A DNA stretch of 64,000 nucleotides. It comes from Flavobacteriaceae bacterium (GTDB lineage Bacteria > Bacteroidota > Bacteroidia > Flavobacteriales > Flavobacteriaceae). The notes below the pieces were generated by a model. That model was not told where the DNA came from, searched no databases, and saw only the letters and a program-made list of their open reading frames with translations. The position numbers and the translations under genes were made by a program. Of the stretch, positions 1-9,080 are shown one piece after another. How positions within the stretch are numbered: position 1 is the first letter of the stretch; the number at the start of each line of letters is the position of its first letter. Location: contig CANFHF010000002.1 of assembly GCA_947446635.1 (NCBI GenBank), positions 124,001-188,000 of the forward strand, in the 5' to 3' direction.

Positions 1-2
1 AT

Positions 3-650
3 AAAGGCGCTTCCGAAAGCCGAAATTTAGGAATTTTGAAGGCGAAGTATGATTATATTGCTTTTTTAGACGCTGATGATATTTATTGCGAAAATAGATT
101 TGAAAATGAACAAAATATATTTCTGTCAAATCCAAATATAGACGGTGTTTATTCGGCTGTGGGTTATATGAATGAACCTGACGGGAAAGTTTTTACTTTG
201 AAAAGAGTTGTTGAACCTAAAAAATTATTTCATTATTTACTTCGAGGTACATACGGGCATTTCCATACGAACGGAATTACTATTAAAAAAGAGATTTTTA
301 ATAAAGTGGGTTATTTTAATCCAGAATTGCTTTTGCACCAAGATTCTGAAATGTGGCTCAAGATGGCATTCAAAGGCACTTTAGTTGGAGGCGAATTAAA
401 AGTCCCAGTAGCTTTAATTAGAAGGCATGAAGGCAATAGAATTTGGGTTGGACAAAATGATAAAACACGATTATTATTGTATCAATCATTTTTTAATTGG
501 GTAATTTTTAAAAAAATATCAGTTTTTAATCTATTAATTCTTGTTAGAAAAATATCAGTTTTCCAATCTAAAGTTCTTAAAATGCCTTTTATTTTAGTGT
601 TTATTAAGAATAGTTTTCAAGCACTAATTGCAAAATTTAAAAAGTTATAA
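3..650 (+). CDS. Glycosyltransferase family 2, 5' end cut by window
   Basis: This is the C-terminal part of a GT-A fold transferase that adds a sugar from a nucleotide donor to a growing glycan on the inner face of the membrane. The frame is open from base 3 and the true start lies before the window. The visible part begins with the SRNLGI stretch typical of GT2 enzymes, followed by the metal-binding DADD at visible residues 23-26. The acceptor-side QDSEMWLK motif is at about 113-120. It resembles the GT2 at 36011 over most of its length, including the FLDADD, NRFEN, DGVY and YGHFH blocks, so the two are probably paralogues. Its stop overlaps the next start by one base. Donor and acceptor cannot be told from sequence. 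Confidence 0.9.
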   Translation, partial: KGASESRNLGILKAKYDYIAFLDADDIYCENRFENEQNIFLSNPNIDGVYSAVGYMNEPDGKVFTLKRVVEPKKLFHYLLRGTYGHFHTNGITIKKEIFNKVGYFNPELLLHQDSEMWLKMAFKGTLVGGELKVPVALIRRHEGNRIWVGQNDKTRLLLYQSFFNWVIFKKISVFNLLILVRKISVFQSKVLKMPFILVFIKNSFQALIAKFKKL

Positions 651-1513
651 TGCCTTATTTTAGTGTTATTATTCCATCTTTTAACCGAGCTCCTATTATA
701 AATAGAGCCATTCAAGGAGTTCTAGGACAAACTTTTCAGGATTTTGAAATACTAATCGTTGATGATGGATCAAGTGATAATACTAAGGAAATTCTGCAAG
801 CATTTACTAGCGATAATAGAATCAAATATATTTTTCAAAATAATGCGGGGGTATGTTCTGCAAGAAACACTGGAGCAAAACAGGCAACTGCTGAGTTCCT
901 AGTTTTTTTGGATAGCGATGATACGGTTGAAAAGTCTTGGCTTGAGGATTTTTATCATTTAGCCATTCAAAACAAGGATTGGTTGTTTTGTAGTATGAAA
1001 ATGGTAAAATTAGATAATAGTGAAGTCTTTGTTTCCGCCTTGGATCCCTATAAAAATGGTAGGTCAAAAGGGAATAGTATTCCAGGATCATGGGCAATAA
1101 AAAAAGATATTTTTTTAAGAGTGGGCCTATTTGATGAAAATATGAAATTTGGCGAAAATGTGGAATTAAGGTATCGGTTGGATGCTCAAAAGTTAACTAT
1201 TGGGATTGTTGACAATTACAATTTTACATATTTTGAATCTTTAAATGGGGGTAGTAAGAATTTAAAAAACAGAATTGATTCTAATCTTTATATTATAAAA
1301 AAACATGTAAATAGGTTTAATAAACGTCCAGCTTTATTAAGATTGTATTATCAAAACATCGCAGTGGCTTATGCCAAATTAGGTGTTTGGAATCAAGCAA
1401 GAATTTATTTCTGGAAAGCTTATATTACAGATATGTGTAAATTGAAAACTTTAGCTCGATTTGTTATTGCTTTATTTCCTTTATTAGGAAAAAAAATATG
1501 GAAACAACAATGA
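650..1513 (+). CDS. Glycosyltransferase family 2
   Basis: This is a 287-residue GT-A enzyme, complete and of normal family length. The N-terminal strand leads to VDDGSSDNT at residues 38-45, the nucleotide-binding loop. SARNTGA follows at 70-76 and the DXD-type DSDD at 88-91. The C-terminal part is basic and hydrophobic, as in membrane-associated transferases of O-antigen and capsule loci. The start overlaps the stop of the preceding GT2 by one base and the end overlaps the next GT2 in an ATGA, so the three genes are probably translationally coupled. The sugar specificity is unknown. Confidence 0.92.
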   Translation: MPYFSVIIPSFNRAPIINRAIQGVLGQTFQDFEILIVDDGSSDNTKEILQAFTSDNRIKYIFQNNAGVCSARNTGAKQATAEFLVFLDSDDTVEKSWLEDFYHLAIQNKDWLFCSMKMVKLDNSEVFVSALDPYKNGRSKGNSIPGSWAIKKDIFLRVGLFDENMKFGENVELRYRLDAQKLTIGIVDNYNFTYFESLNGGSKNLKNRIDSNLYIIKKHVNRFNKRPALLRLYYQNIAVAYAKLGVWNQARIYFWKAYITDMCKLKTLARFVIALFPLLGKKIWKQQ

Positions 1514-2409
1514 GCAAATGTTTAAACTTTGCAGCATTTATTATGACTTATCAAAGAGTTTCCACTTTGGAAGCTACCATTAATGCTATACTCAATCAAT
1601 CATACCCTCCCCAAAAAATACTTATTGTGGATAATGATCCTGACAAAAGTGCTGAAATGGTATTGTCTAAATTTTCAGGCAGACCTATTGATTATCATGC
1701 TGTGGGCTACAATTCAGGCCCAGCAGGAGCTGCAAAAATAGGTTTAGAAATCTTATCTACTCAAGGATATAAATGGATAGGTTGGATTGATGATGATGAC
1801 CCCCCTATTTATAATGATACTTTCGAAATTTTATTAAAGAAAGCGGAGTTAACGGATAATTGTGGATGTGTAGGAGTTGTAGGTCAGTATTTTAATAAAG
1901 GAAATGGATTAATGGTTCGAGTTCCTGATGATGAATTAGATGGAAATGGCTTAATAAAGGTTGATAATATTGCTGGTAATATGTGTAAAATCATTAATGC
2001 GGATGTTTGTTTAAATGCAAAGGTTTATCCAGACGAAAGTCTTTTTTTTGGTTTTGAAGAACTTGATTTTGATTTGAGAATGCAAGAAGCGGGTTATGTT
2101 TTACTAGTTGACAAAGAATTATATAAAAGGCATAGGCTAAAGTTCAACAGAATTGGATTGAAAATAAAGAGAGGAATAAAGAAAGATGAAAAGCGTATTT
2201 TGAGAGATTATTATTCCATAAGAAATAGTTTGATTATTCTTAAAAAAAATAAACTTTTTTTGGCTTTGTTTATAACAATCATGAGATCTTTTTTTAAAAT
2301 AGTATCAGGATTTAGACATGGGGTCACCTATGGAAATGCAAATGCGAGAGTAATTTTATACGCTATAATTCATTTTTTGTTGGGAAAGAGAGGAAAGGTT
2401 TCTATTTGA
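1510..2409 (+). CDS. Glycosyltransferase family 2, GlfT2-like subgroup
   Basis: This is a 299-residue GT-A transferase. I chose the ATG at 1510, which forms an ATGA overlap with the upstream stop. An in-frame ATG at 1498 would add only four residues. The DNDPDKS loop follows the first beta strand. The metal-binding run DDDD is at about 94-97, and FEELDFDLR at about 182-190 is the catalytic-base region. The NSGPAGA stretch and this layout resemble rhamnosyl- and galactofuranosyl-transferases of the GlfT2-like group, which is a family-level resemblance only. The C-terminus has a basic helix and a hydrophobic segment suggesting membrane association. Confidence 0.88.
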   Translation: MSKCLNFAAFIMTYQRVSTLEATINAILNQSYPPQKILIVDNDPDKSAEMVLSKFSGRPIDYHAVGYNSGPAGAAKIGLEILSTQGYKWIGWIDDDDPPIYNDTFEILLKKAELTDNCGCVGVVGQYFNKGNGLMVRVPDDELDGNGLIKVDNIAGNMCKIINADVCLNAKVYPDESLFFGFEELDFDLRMQEAGYVLLVDKELYKRHRLKFNRIGLKIKRGIKKDEKRILRDYYSIRNSLIILKKNKLFLALFITIMRSFFKIVSGFRHGVTYGNANARVILYAIIHFLLGKRGKVSI

Positions 2410-2450
2410 TTTTAAATAGTACAAATTTTAAATTGATATAGGGAAAGTTG

Positions 2451-3401
2451 ATGTTAACTACTACATATTTTTATTACCCAAATGAAATCCCAATCCCATT
2501 AGACGATAAGAGTGGTTTAGATTGTTGGGTTCTAAAGACTTTTTGGAAACTAAAGGAATATAAAAGCGACCTTAATATTCATTTAGTAAATTATATTCCT
2601 GACGAAGGGATCATTATCTTTCATAAAGGTTTTTTCCCAAAAGATACAGTGCCTTCCAATACTCAGTTATTTGTATGCGTTCAAGCAGATTATGGGCGTC
2701 ACCAATATGCCCAATATCATATAGCCCAGAATCCATTAGGAGTTAGTAATTTTAATTTTTCAAAGCGAAGTTTTTTTGAAGAAAAACTATTTTTGTTTAC
2801 CAAAAGTTATTTCATAGCACATTGGAATCAAAATGACATCATTAAAAGAAACTTTTTTAGAGGGGAGAGCTTTAAAAATGTATGTTTTTATGGTATTGAC
2901 CAAAATTTCCCTCAAAAATTATTAGAACCAAGTTTTAAAGAAAAATTAAAGAGTGAAGGGGTAGAACTTAAGATAATTACAGATAGTGAAAAATGGAATG
3001 ATTATTCTGAAACCGATTGCGTATTGGCGATTCGTGATTTCGAAAACAAACCGCATTATAACAAGCCTTTTTCAAAAATAATAAACAGTTATTTGGCAGG
3101 GGTGCCTGTAATTGCTGGAAACGAAAGCAGCTCCTTATTTCTTAAAAATGGATTAGGAATTGGAATTTCTATTGTTACGAATCCAGATGAATGTTTTAAT
3201 GCGATCAAACAAGTAAAAGAAAATTATTTAAGTTCTCTAAAAAGGATAATAATTGATAAGGATAAATTAAAAGAATTTCAGGATGAGGCGATAGTTTTGA
3301 GTTGGGATAAGCTTTTACGAGAGATGCAACAAAATTATCAGTTGTGGCGTAATAGTAGTAGTCTGGCAAAATATATATATATAAAATATCGGAAAAATTA
3401 A
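2451..3401 (+). CDS. Uncharacterised protein of a polysaccharide locus, possible GT-B-like transferase
   Basis: I do not recognise a named family. The 316-residue protein is soluble, with no signal peptide or membrane segment. The C-terminal half has a Rossmann-like pattern: DCVLAIRDF, then KPFSKIINSYLAGVPVIAG and a helix with ESSSLFLK. This resembles the nucleotide-sugar half of GT-B enzymes, where a G-x-P-V-I block follows the donor-binding helix. I start it at the ATG at 2451; a TTG directly before it would add one residue. It lies 41 bases after one GT2 and 11 before the next, inside the same gene series. A glycosyltransferase role is inferred from context and the weak pattern. It may be related in kind to the protein at 51730. 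Confidence 0.6.
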   Translation: MLTTTYFYYPNEIPIPLDDKSGLDCWVLKTFWKLKEYKSDLNIHLVNYIPDEGIIIFHKGFFPKDTVPSNTQLFVCVQADYGRHQYAQYHIAQNPLGVSNFNFSKRSFFEEKLFLFTKSYFIAHWNQNDIIKRNFFRGESFKNVCFYGIDQNFPQKLLEPSFKEKLKSEGVELKIITDSEKWNDYSETDCVLAIRDFENKPHYNKPFSKIINSYLAGVPVIAGNESSSLFLKNGLGIGISIVTNPDECFNAIKQVKENYLSSLKRIIIDKDKLKEFQDEAIVLSWDKLLREMQQNYQLWRNSSSLAKYIYIKYRKN

Positions 3402-3412
3402 TAATTAGATTT

Positions 3413-4288
3413 ATGGAAAATAGTAAAGTGGCTGCAATTATAGTTACCTACAATAGGAGTGAAGTAATTCAAAAAACTTTAGACTGTTTACAGGCACAAA
3501 CGTACCCTATTTCGAATATAATTGTGGTCGATAATAACAGTTCGGATAATACGATAGCGGGTCTTTTGGAAAGAAAAAAACATGATACTCGGATTTCAAT
3601 TGTTTCTAGTTCTAAAAATATTGGTTACGGTTCGGGTTTGGCCATGGGAATGGATTGGGCATTAAAAAACACAGCTGTTGATTATATATGGTTGATGGAC
3701 GATGATGTTTCTAATATTCCAGAAACACTGGGGTATTTAGTAGAAAACAGTAGAAAGTATGAGTACGATGCTTTGGGTTTAATGGGATATAAACTTGGGT
3801 TGGGAACAAAGACTAAAGTTAATCCAATAAATCATTCGGAAGACGTTGATTTTATGCCAGTAGATCATGCGTTATTTACTATTGAAGCTATCAAGAAAGT
3901 AGGAGTCCCAAGTAGTGATTTTTTCATGATGTGTGAGGATTATGAGTATTGTTTACGTATAAAAAAGGCCGGTTTGAAATTAGGGGTGATTGCTAATCAT
4001 CATGTGAATAGACTGGCGATGGGTGGAGGAGAAAGATTTTCTAAATCTACACGTTGGCGTGGCTATTATCATTCCCGCAATCACTTGCTCATTCTGAAAC
4101 AGTATTTTTCTTGGTTTCGATTGGCTAGTTATGTAATAGTTCAATCAAAATATTTGATTGCCGGATTACTAGCCCCTGATCGATTTGACAGAATAAAATT
4201 TCGTTTGATGGGGATTTATCATGGCTTGCAATCAGTCAAAGGCAAGACTTTAGATCCTATAACCTTAACCTTCAAAAAAAGAAATTAA
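3413..4288 (+). CDS. Glycosyltransferase family 2, GlfT2/rhamnosyltransferase-like
   Basis: This is a 291-residue GT-A enzyme. IIVTYNR opens the fold at residues 9-15, VVDNNSSDNT is at 38-47 and the metal site WLMDDDV is at 93-99. The catalytic-base block CEDYEYCLRIKKAG is at 174-187, and a conserved His region (NHHVNR) follows near 195-200. This architecture is typical of rhamnosyl- and galactofuranosyl-transferases. The stop codon lies inside the left arm of the inverted-repeat element at 4285-4452. It is the last gene of the first transferase run, and the next gene starts 174 bases on, after that element. Confidence 0.9.
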   Translation: MENSKVAAIIVTYNRSEVIQKTLDCLQAQTYPISNIIVVDNNSSDNTIAGLLERKKHDTRISIVSSSKNIGYGSGLAMGMDWALKNTAVDYIWLMDDDVSNIPETLGYLVENSRKYEYDALGLMGYKLGLGTKTKVNPINHSEDVDFMPVDHALFTIEAIKKVGVPSSDFFMMCEDYEYCLRIKKAGLKLGVIANHHVNRLAMGGGERFSKSTRWRGYYHSRNHLLILKQYFSWFRLASYVIVQSKYLIAGLLAPDRFDRIKFRLMGIYHGLQSVKGKTLDPITLTFKKRN

Positions 4289-4452
4289 CCCGTTAGTTAG
4301 AATTACCTAAATTAGATTAAAAATTGAAATCAATTCAGTCTACGATGTCAGTCTGAGCCTGTCGAAGACTATATAATAAGACACTTCGACAAGCTCAGTG
4401 TGACAAATCGCAACTAATTAACTTTAAAAAATAATTACACCCAACGGGTTAA
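4285..4452. repeat. Nested palindromic element, REP/MITE-like
   Basis: Perfect 10-base inverted repeats (TTAACCCGTT at 4285-4294, AACGGGTTAA at 4443-4452) bound this 168-base segment. Inside it, arms of 22 bases at 4346-4367 and 4384-4405 form a long hairpin with three mismatches and a 16-base loop. The inner arms contain CTTCGACAAGCTCAG, a motif I know as a widespread intergenic palindrome in Bacteroidota. The left outer arm overlaps the stop codon of the upstream GT2. The element could be a non-autonomous repeat or could serve as a transcript-end hairpin. No transposase is nearby. Confidence 0.6.
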
Positions 4453-4462
4453 ATATAAACAG

Positions 4463-5581
4463 ATGAAAGTTCTTTTCGCCATTGATAGCTTACAACAAGG
4501 AGGAGCTGAGCAGAGTATAGCCCATATCATTCGTCATTTTTCTAAAGATACTCAAGTCAGTATCCTTTATTTTTACCCCAAAGCGGATTTGCTATCAACT
4601 TACCAGGAGTTGGGATGTTCCATTATTTCATTGAACTTACAAGGAAAATATGACTTTATTAAGGGTATTGCTGGGATGAAAAAAGTGTTACAAGACCTAA
4701 AACCCGATATCGTTGTCACTTCATTATATCGAAGTAATATTATAAGTAGAATGGCTTGTAAATTAACAGGAACTAAACTCATTGGTACTTTTGTTGATGA
4801 TAGTTATAACATTGAACGAAGAAAAACCTTCTCAGGAACATCAGGATTTATAAAATATTATAGTACATGGCTTGTAGACAGAATGACTTCTTTTATTCCT
4901 TGTTTGTGGATTGCCAATAGTAAATACATTGGGTATAGCAATGCAAAACATTTGGGTATTCCAACTTCAAAAATTAAAGTGATTTATAGAGGTCGAAATA
5001 GTGATGATTTTTCCGAATGGAAAAAGCCTGAAACCGATGATTTTAGATTTGTTTGTATTGGTCGATTGTATGAAAAGAAAGGGTATCCAGAGTTGATTCA
5101 AGCCTTTGGAGATATTGCTAATAAATATTCGAATGCCAAGTTGATTATTTACGGGGAAGGTTCCTACAGACCACAAATGGAAAGTCAAATTGCAGCATTG
5201 AAATTAAATCATCGAATCATTTTAGCGGGGAATGTTCCTAATGCTTGGCAAAAAATGTATGAGTCGCATTGTTTTGTTTTTCCATCTCGTTTTGAAGGTT
5301 TTAGCGGAGCTTTGGTAGAAGCTATGATGACGGGTATTCCTATTATTTCAAGTGATATCCCTATGAATTTAGAAGCGGTAGAAAACAATAAAACGGCTTT
5401 AGTGCACCAACTAAAAGACGTTACAGATTTAGCAGATAAAATGCAGGAAATGATCTCAAATTACCCTAGTATGATAGAAATGGGACATAAAGCAAGACAA
5501 ACAGCAATGAAAAGGTTTGATATTAAAAATATTGCAAAGCAATATGAAACTTTATTGATTGAAACAGTTCATAAAAAGTAA
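4463..5581 (+). CDS. Glycosyltransferase family 4 (GT-B)
   Basis: This is a 372-residue retaining GT-B enzyme of normal length. GGAE at residues 13-16 is the glycine-rich acceptor-side loop of GT4 proteins. The donor-binding half begins with FVCIGRLYEKKGYPELI at about 197-212 and carries the E-x7-E signature EGFSGALVEAM at 278-288. It has no membrane helix and should act at the cytoplasmic face. It starts ten bases after the palindromic element and is followed four bases after its stop by another GT4. Sequence does not fix the sugar. Confidence 0.92.
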   Translation: MKVLFAIDSLQQGGAEQSIAHIIRHFSKDTQVSILYFYPKADLLSTYQELGCSIISLNLQGKYDFIKGIAGMKKVLQDLKPDIVVTSLYRSNIISRMACKLTGTKLIGTFVDDSYNIERRKTFSGTSGFIKYYSTWLVDRMTSFIPCLWIANSKYIGYSNAKHLGIPTSKIKVIYRGRNSDDFSEWKKPETDDFRFVCIGRLYEKKGYPELIQAFGDIANKYSNAKLIIYGEGSYRPQMESQIAALKLNHRIILAGNVPNAWQKMYESHCFVFPSRFEGFSGALVEAMMTGIPIISSDIPMNLEAVENNKTALVHQLKDVTDLADKMQEMISNYPSMIEMGHKARQTAMKRFDIKNIAKQYETLLIETVHKK

Positions 5582-5585
5582 GTCA

Positions 5586-6686
5586 TTGAAAATACTCCAA
5601 ATCATACAAAGAAGTCAACTTCGAGGTGCGGAACTTTTTGCCTGTCAGTTGAGTACGGAATTGCAAAAGCAAGGACATCAGGTTGATGTCCTCGTTTTGT
5701 TTGGAAAAAGATCGGATATTTTTAAGTTTGAACTTCCCTTTTATTATTTAGAAGCGAATGAACAAAAGCGGTGGTGGGATTTTAGTTCGTATAAAAAACT
5801 GTCTTTGTTTATAAAGAAAGGAAAATATGATATTGTTCAAGCCAATGCTGGAGATACACTAAAATACGCATCCCTATCCAAAAAACTATACAGATGGAAA
5901 GCCAAGTTTGTATTTAGAAACGCGAACAAAATTAGTGGTTTTTTGACCAATCGTTTCAAGAAAAACATCAATACCTGGTTGATGCAAGAAGTCGATTTTG
6001 TGGCTTCGGTAAGTGAAGAATGCACCTTGGATTTTAAGAAAATATTTCCTTTTATACAAAACAGAATTGAATGTTTACCCATAGGTGTTGACTTGAACAG
6101 TCCAAAGCCTTATAATTCACTAAATGAAATTGGCATTTCAGGTGCTGGACCTTTTATACTTCATGTGGGCGGTTTTATGCCCGAAAAGAACCACAAGGGA
6201 TTGATTCGTATCTTTTCAAATTTGATTCAAGAAATCCCTAATGCAAAATTAATTCTTATAGGCGAGGGTAAATTAAAAGCTGAAATAGAAGCGCTAGTAA
6301 TACAATTGAAATTGTCTCAAAATGTAGTTTTTTTAGGGAGAAGAAGTGATGTTCAACAAATCATGTCTTGTTGCCAAGTTTTGGTTTTGCCAAGTCTTAT
6401 CGAAGGTTTGCCGGGTGTAATACTAGAATCTTTTGTCAATAAACTGCCAGTGGTAGCCTATAATGTTGGCGGCATAAAAGAAGTTGTTGTTGATCAAAAA
6501 ACGGGTTGGCTTGTTGATAAAAATAAAGAATTGGAATTTCTTGAATCCATAAAGGAGTCTCTTTCTGTACCAGCACAAACAACTAGAGAAAACGCTTTTA
6601 AATTTGTAACTCAAGACTATTCTAATCATAGTATTGCAAAACGATTTTTAGAATTTTATCAAAAAGTACTTAATATTGAAAATTAA
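5586..6686 (+). CDS. Glycosyltransferase family 4 (GT-B)
   Basis: This is a 366-residue GT4. No ATG precedes the conserved N-terminus. I chose the TTG at 5586, which gives MKILQIIQR, the usual beginning of these enzymes, and lies four bases after the upstream stop. A TTG at 5559 would add nine residues and overlap the previous gene. RGAEL near residues 13-17 is the N-terminal loop. FILHVGGFMPEKNHKGLI starts the donor domain, and EGLPGVILESF in the last third is the E-x7-E motif. Its neighbours on both sides are transferase-like proteins, so it belongs to the same glycan assembly run. Confidence 0.88.
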   Translation: MKILQIIQRSQLRGAELFACQLSTELQKQGHQVDVLVLFGKRSDIFKFELPFYYLEANEQKRWWDFSSYKKLSLFIKKGKYDIVQANAGDTLKYASLSKKLYRWKAKFVFRNANKISGFLTNRFKKNINTWLMQEVDFVASVSEECTLDFKKIFPFIQNRIECLPIGVDLNSPKPYNSLNEIGISGAGPFILHVGGFMPEKNHKGLIRIFSNLIQEIPNAKLILIGEGKLKAEIEALVIQLKLSQNVVFLGRRSDVQQIMSCCQVLVLPSLIEGLPGVILESFVNKLPVVAYNVGGIKEVVVDQKTGWLVDKNKELEFLESIKESLSVPAQTTRENAFKFVTQDYSNHSIAKRFLEFYQKVLNIEN

Positions 6687-6705
6687 GAAAAAAACTAATA
6701 AAATT

Positions 6706-7428
6706 ATGAATAAAATTTGTTTATTATTAACAGCTTCAGTAAATCCACAAAATACAGATGGATTAAAAAGAAATTCAGTATTAGATAGAGAATCTGATTA
6801 TTATAATGCTTTGGTTTTTTATGTTAAGCATGGAATTCCAATTGTTTTTTGTGATAATAGTATGTTTTATTCTGAAAAAATTACGGCATTATGCAATTTA
6901 AATAGTAACTGTATTGAATATATTAGTTTTCTTTCAAAAGAAAGTTATTTGGGAAGAGGACATGGAGAGAAAGAAATATTTGATTATGCTCATAAGAATT
7001 CTGAAATTATTAAGAATTCTGAATTTGTTGTGAAACTAACCGGGCGTTTAATAGTAGAAAATATAGATAAAATAATACAAAATCTTATAAAAAAAGATTT
7101 TATGGTTTCTGCTAATATATCTAGAAATTTATCCTATTCTGACAGTAGATTTTTTGTTTACAAAAAAGAATTTTATTTAGACTATTTTGAACCGATGCTT
7201 AAAAAATTTCTTAGCGACGAACGTAGATTTTATTTTGAGTTTTGTCTTGCTAGAGGAATTCATAATTTAATGGCACATCAAAATGGATTTATTTTATTGC
7301 CTTTTTATCCCAAATACATTGGTAGAAATGGAACAACAGATAAAAAGTACAAAAAAGCATTTATCAAAGAAATTAAATATAAAATATATCAAAGAATTAA
7401 AATTTATTTCTTTAATCATCCGATTTGA
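6706..7428 (+). CDS. Uncharacterised glycan-locus protein, possible transferase
   Basis: This 240-residue protein starts at the ATG at 6706; an upstream in-frame TTG would overlap the previous gene. It opens with ICLLLTASVNP and then has a YYNALVFYVKHG-type helix, FCDNS, a G-R-G-H-G-E-K-E-I-F-D-Y-A block near 95-107 and KLTGRL near 120-125. I recall proteins of this layout in O-antigen and capsule loci of several phyla, usually left as hypothetical. The pattern (strand, DNS loop, G-x-G-E-x-E, K-x-T-G-R) looks like a compact GT-A-type nucleotide-sugar enzyme, but I cannot name the activity. It is the last gene before a 203-base gap. Confidence 0.6.
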   Translation: MNKICLLLTASVNPQNTDGLKRNSVLDRESDYYNALVFYVKHGIPIVFCDNSMFYSEKITALCNLNSNCIEYISFLSKESYLGRGHGEKEIFDYAHKNSEIIKNSEFVVKLTGRLIVENIDKIIQNLIKKDFMVSANISRNLSYSDSRFFVYKKEFYLDYFEPMLKKFLSDERRFYFEFCLARGIHNLMAHQNGFILLPFYPKYIGRNGTTDKKYKKAFIKEIKYKIYQRIKIYFFNHPI

Positions 7429-7631
7429 AAGTATCGTGAATGCTACTGATTTATATCCTTTGATAATTGACTCCGTTTAGTCATAGAAATTGAAAACATC
7501 AATAAAGATTTCTATCCGGAACCTTAGAGAAGTCAAAATTTATCCTCACCATTTAAACGAGCAAATAGATTAAATTTTTTACTAATGTTTAATTGCCTTT
7601 TGATACAATCTAGCTTGAAATCACTAAAAAT

Positions 7632-9080
7632 ATGTTTTTTAACTCCCTAAACTTCGCCATTTTCTTACCTATAGTTTTTATACTCTATTGGTTTGTGACT
7701 GCGAAAAACTTAAAATTTCAAAATATACTATTACTGTTATCAAGCTACTTTTTTTATGCTTGCTGGGATTGGCGGTTTTTATTCTTACTTATTTTTTCTA
7801 CACTATTAGATTATTATACAGGGATTAAAATGTCGGATGCCAAAAATCAAAACAACAAAAAGTTTTGGTTTTGGTTGAGTATTACTATAAATCTTGGTTT
7901 TCTGGGTGTTTTTAAGTACTACAATTTTTTTGCTGCCTCTTTTGCTGATGCTATTGCTAACTTTGGATTGCAGGTGAATCCGTGGACTTTGAAAGTAATT
8001 CTGCCTGTTGGAATTTCTTTCTATACTTTTCATGGACTCTCTTATGTTATCGATATTTACAAAGACAGAATAAAGGTAGAGAAAAATTTCATTGATTACT
8101 CGGTTTTCGTGAGCTTTTTTCCATTATTGGTTGCAGGACCTATAGAACGGGCTACCCATTTATTGCCACAGATTCAGAAAAAAAGAACATTTAATTATGT
8201 TAAAGCCGTGGATGGTCTACGTCAGATTTTGTGGGGACTGTTTAAAAAAATTGTTATTGCTGATAATTGTGCGGAATTTGCTAATATGATTTTTGACAAT
8301 CATATTGCATATTCTGGAAGTACTTTATTATTGGGAGCTGTGTTTTTTGCCTTTCAAATTTATGGGGATTTTTCAGGCTATTCAGATATTGCATTAGGAA
8401 CGGCAAGGCTTTTCGGGATCGATTTATTAAGAAACTTTGCTTTTCCTTATTTCTCCAGGGATATAGCTGAATTTTGGAGGCGTTGGCATATTTCACTTTC
8501 CAGTTGGTTTCGGGATTATTTATACATACCCTTGGGAGGAAGTAAAGGCGGAATGTGGATGAAAGTTCGCAATACGTTTATCATATTTTTAGTTAGTGGT
8601 TTTTGGCATGGAGCCAATTGGACCTTTATTGCGTGGGGATTTCTAAATGCTTTATATATTATGCCTTCTATTATTTTTAATACCAACAGAAATAATATGG
8701 ATATTGTGGCTCGAGGCAAATACTTGCCTAGTTTAAAAGAATTTTTTCAAATCGCGATGACTTTTAGTCTTACCGTTTTTGCTTGGATATTTTTTAGATC
8801 AGATAGCCTTTCTCAAGCTTTTGAAATAATAACTAGAATTTTATCAAAAACTACGCTTACGATTCCTGAGTTTAGAGGTTTGTATAAAGCTTTGGTAACT
8901 TTAATGCTAACTGTTTTTTTTATTATTTTGGAATGGATTGGAAGAGAAAACGATTTTGCTATTCAGAAATTTGGGTTTAAGTGGAAAAGAAGTTTCCGAT
9001 GGATGTTTTATTTAGTAATAGTGTTTTTTATTTTTTACTTTGCGGGTAAAGAACAAGTATTTATCTATTTTAATTTCTAA
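7632..9080 (+). CDS. MBOAT family O-acyltransferase, AlgI-like (copy 1)
   Basis: This is a 482-residue polytopic inner-membrane acyltransferase. AlgI/DltB-type MBOATs pass an acyl group across the membrane to a partner that acylates an exported polymer. The protein is almost entirely hydrophobic helices. The two conserved histidines are present: H286 in FWRRWHISLS and H326 in SGFWHGANW, with the GDFSGYSD and YLYIPLGG blocks between them. It is about 90 percent identical (counted by eye) to the MBOAT at 10016 over the first 380 residues, after which the two diverge. The next gene, an SGNH-type anchored protein, starts at the following base. It probably O-acetylates the glycan made by this locus. 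Confidence 0.93.
   Translation: MFFNSLNFAIFLPIVFILYWFVTAKNLKFQNILLLLSSYFFYACWDWRFLFLLIFSTLLDYYTGIKMSDAKNQNNKKFWFWLSITINLGFLGVFKYYNFFAASFADAIANFGLQVNPWTLKVILPVGISFYTFHGLSYVIDIYKDRIKVEKNFIDYSVFVSFFPLLVAGPIERATHLLPQIQKKRTFNYVKAVDGLRQILWGLFKKIVIADNCAEFANMIFDNHIAYSGSTLLLGAVFFAFQIYGDFSGYSDIALGTARLFGIDLLRNFAFPYFSRDIAEFWRRWHISLSSWFRDYLYIPLGGSKGGMWMKVRNTFIIFLVSGFWHGANWTFIAWGFLNALYIMPSIIFNTNRNNMDIVARGKYLPSLKEFFQIAMTFSLTVFAWIFFRSDSLSQAFEIITRILSKTTLTIPEFRGLYKALVTLMLTVFFIILEWIGRENDFAIQKFGFKWKRSFRWMFYLVIVFFIFYFAGKEQVFIYFNF

Noticed and set aside
4346..4405. Reading the inner palindrome as an ordinary terminator
   Set aside because: There is no T-run after the right arm, and the motif is a widespread intergenic repeat, so I list it as a repeat.
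7283..7480. 65-codon frame overlapping the end of the protein at 6706
   Set aside because: It is in a different frame within a plausible gene and has no support of its own.
7593..7618. Promoter before the first MBOAT gene (TTG, then TAGCTTGA)
   Set aside because: The -7 box has a mismatch, the spacing is short and the start would leave only a few bases before the ATG.
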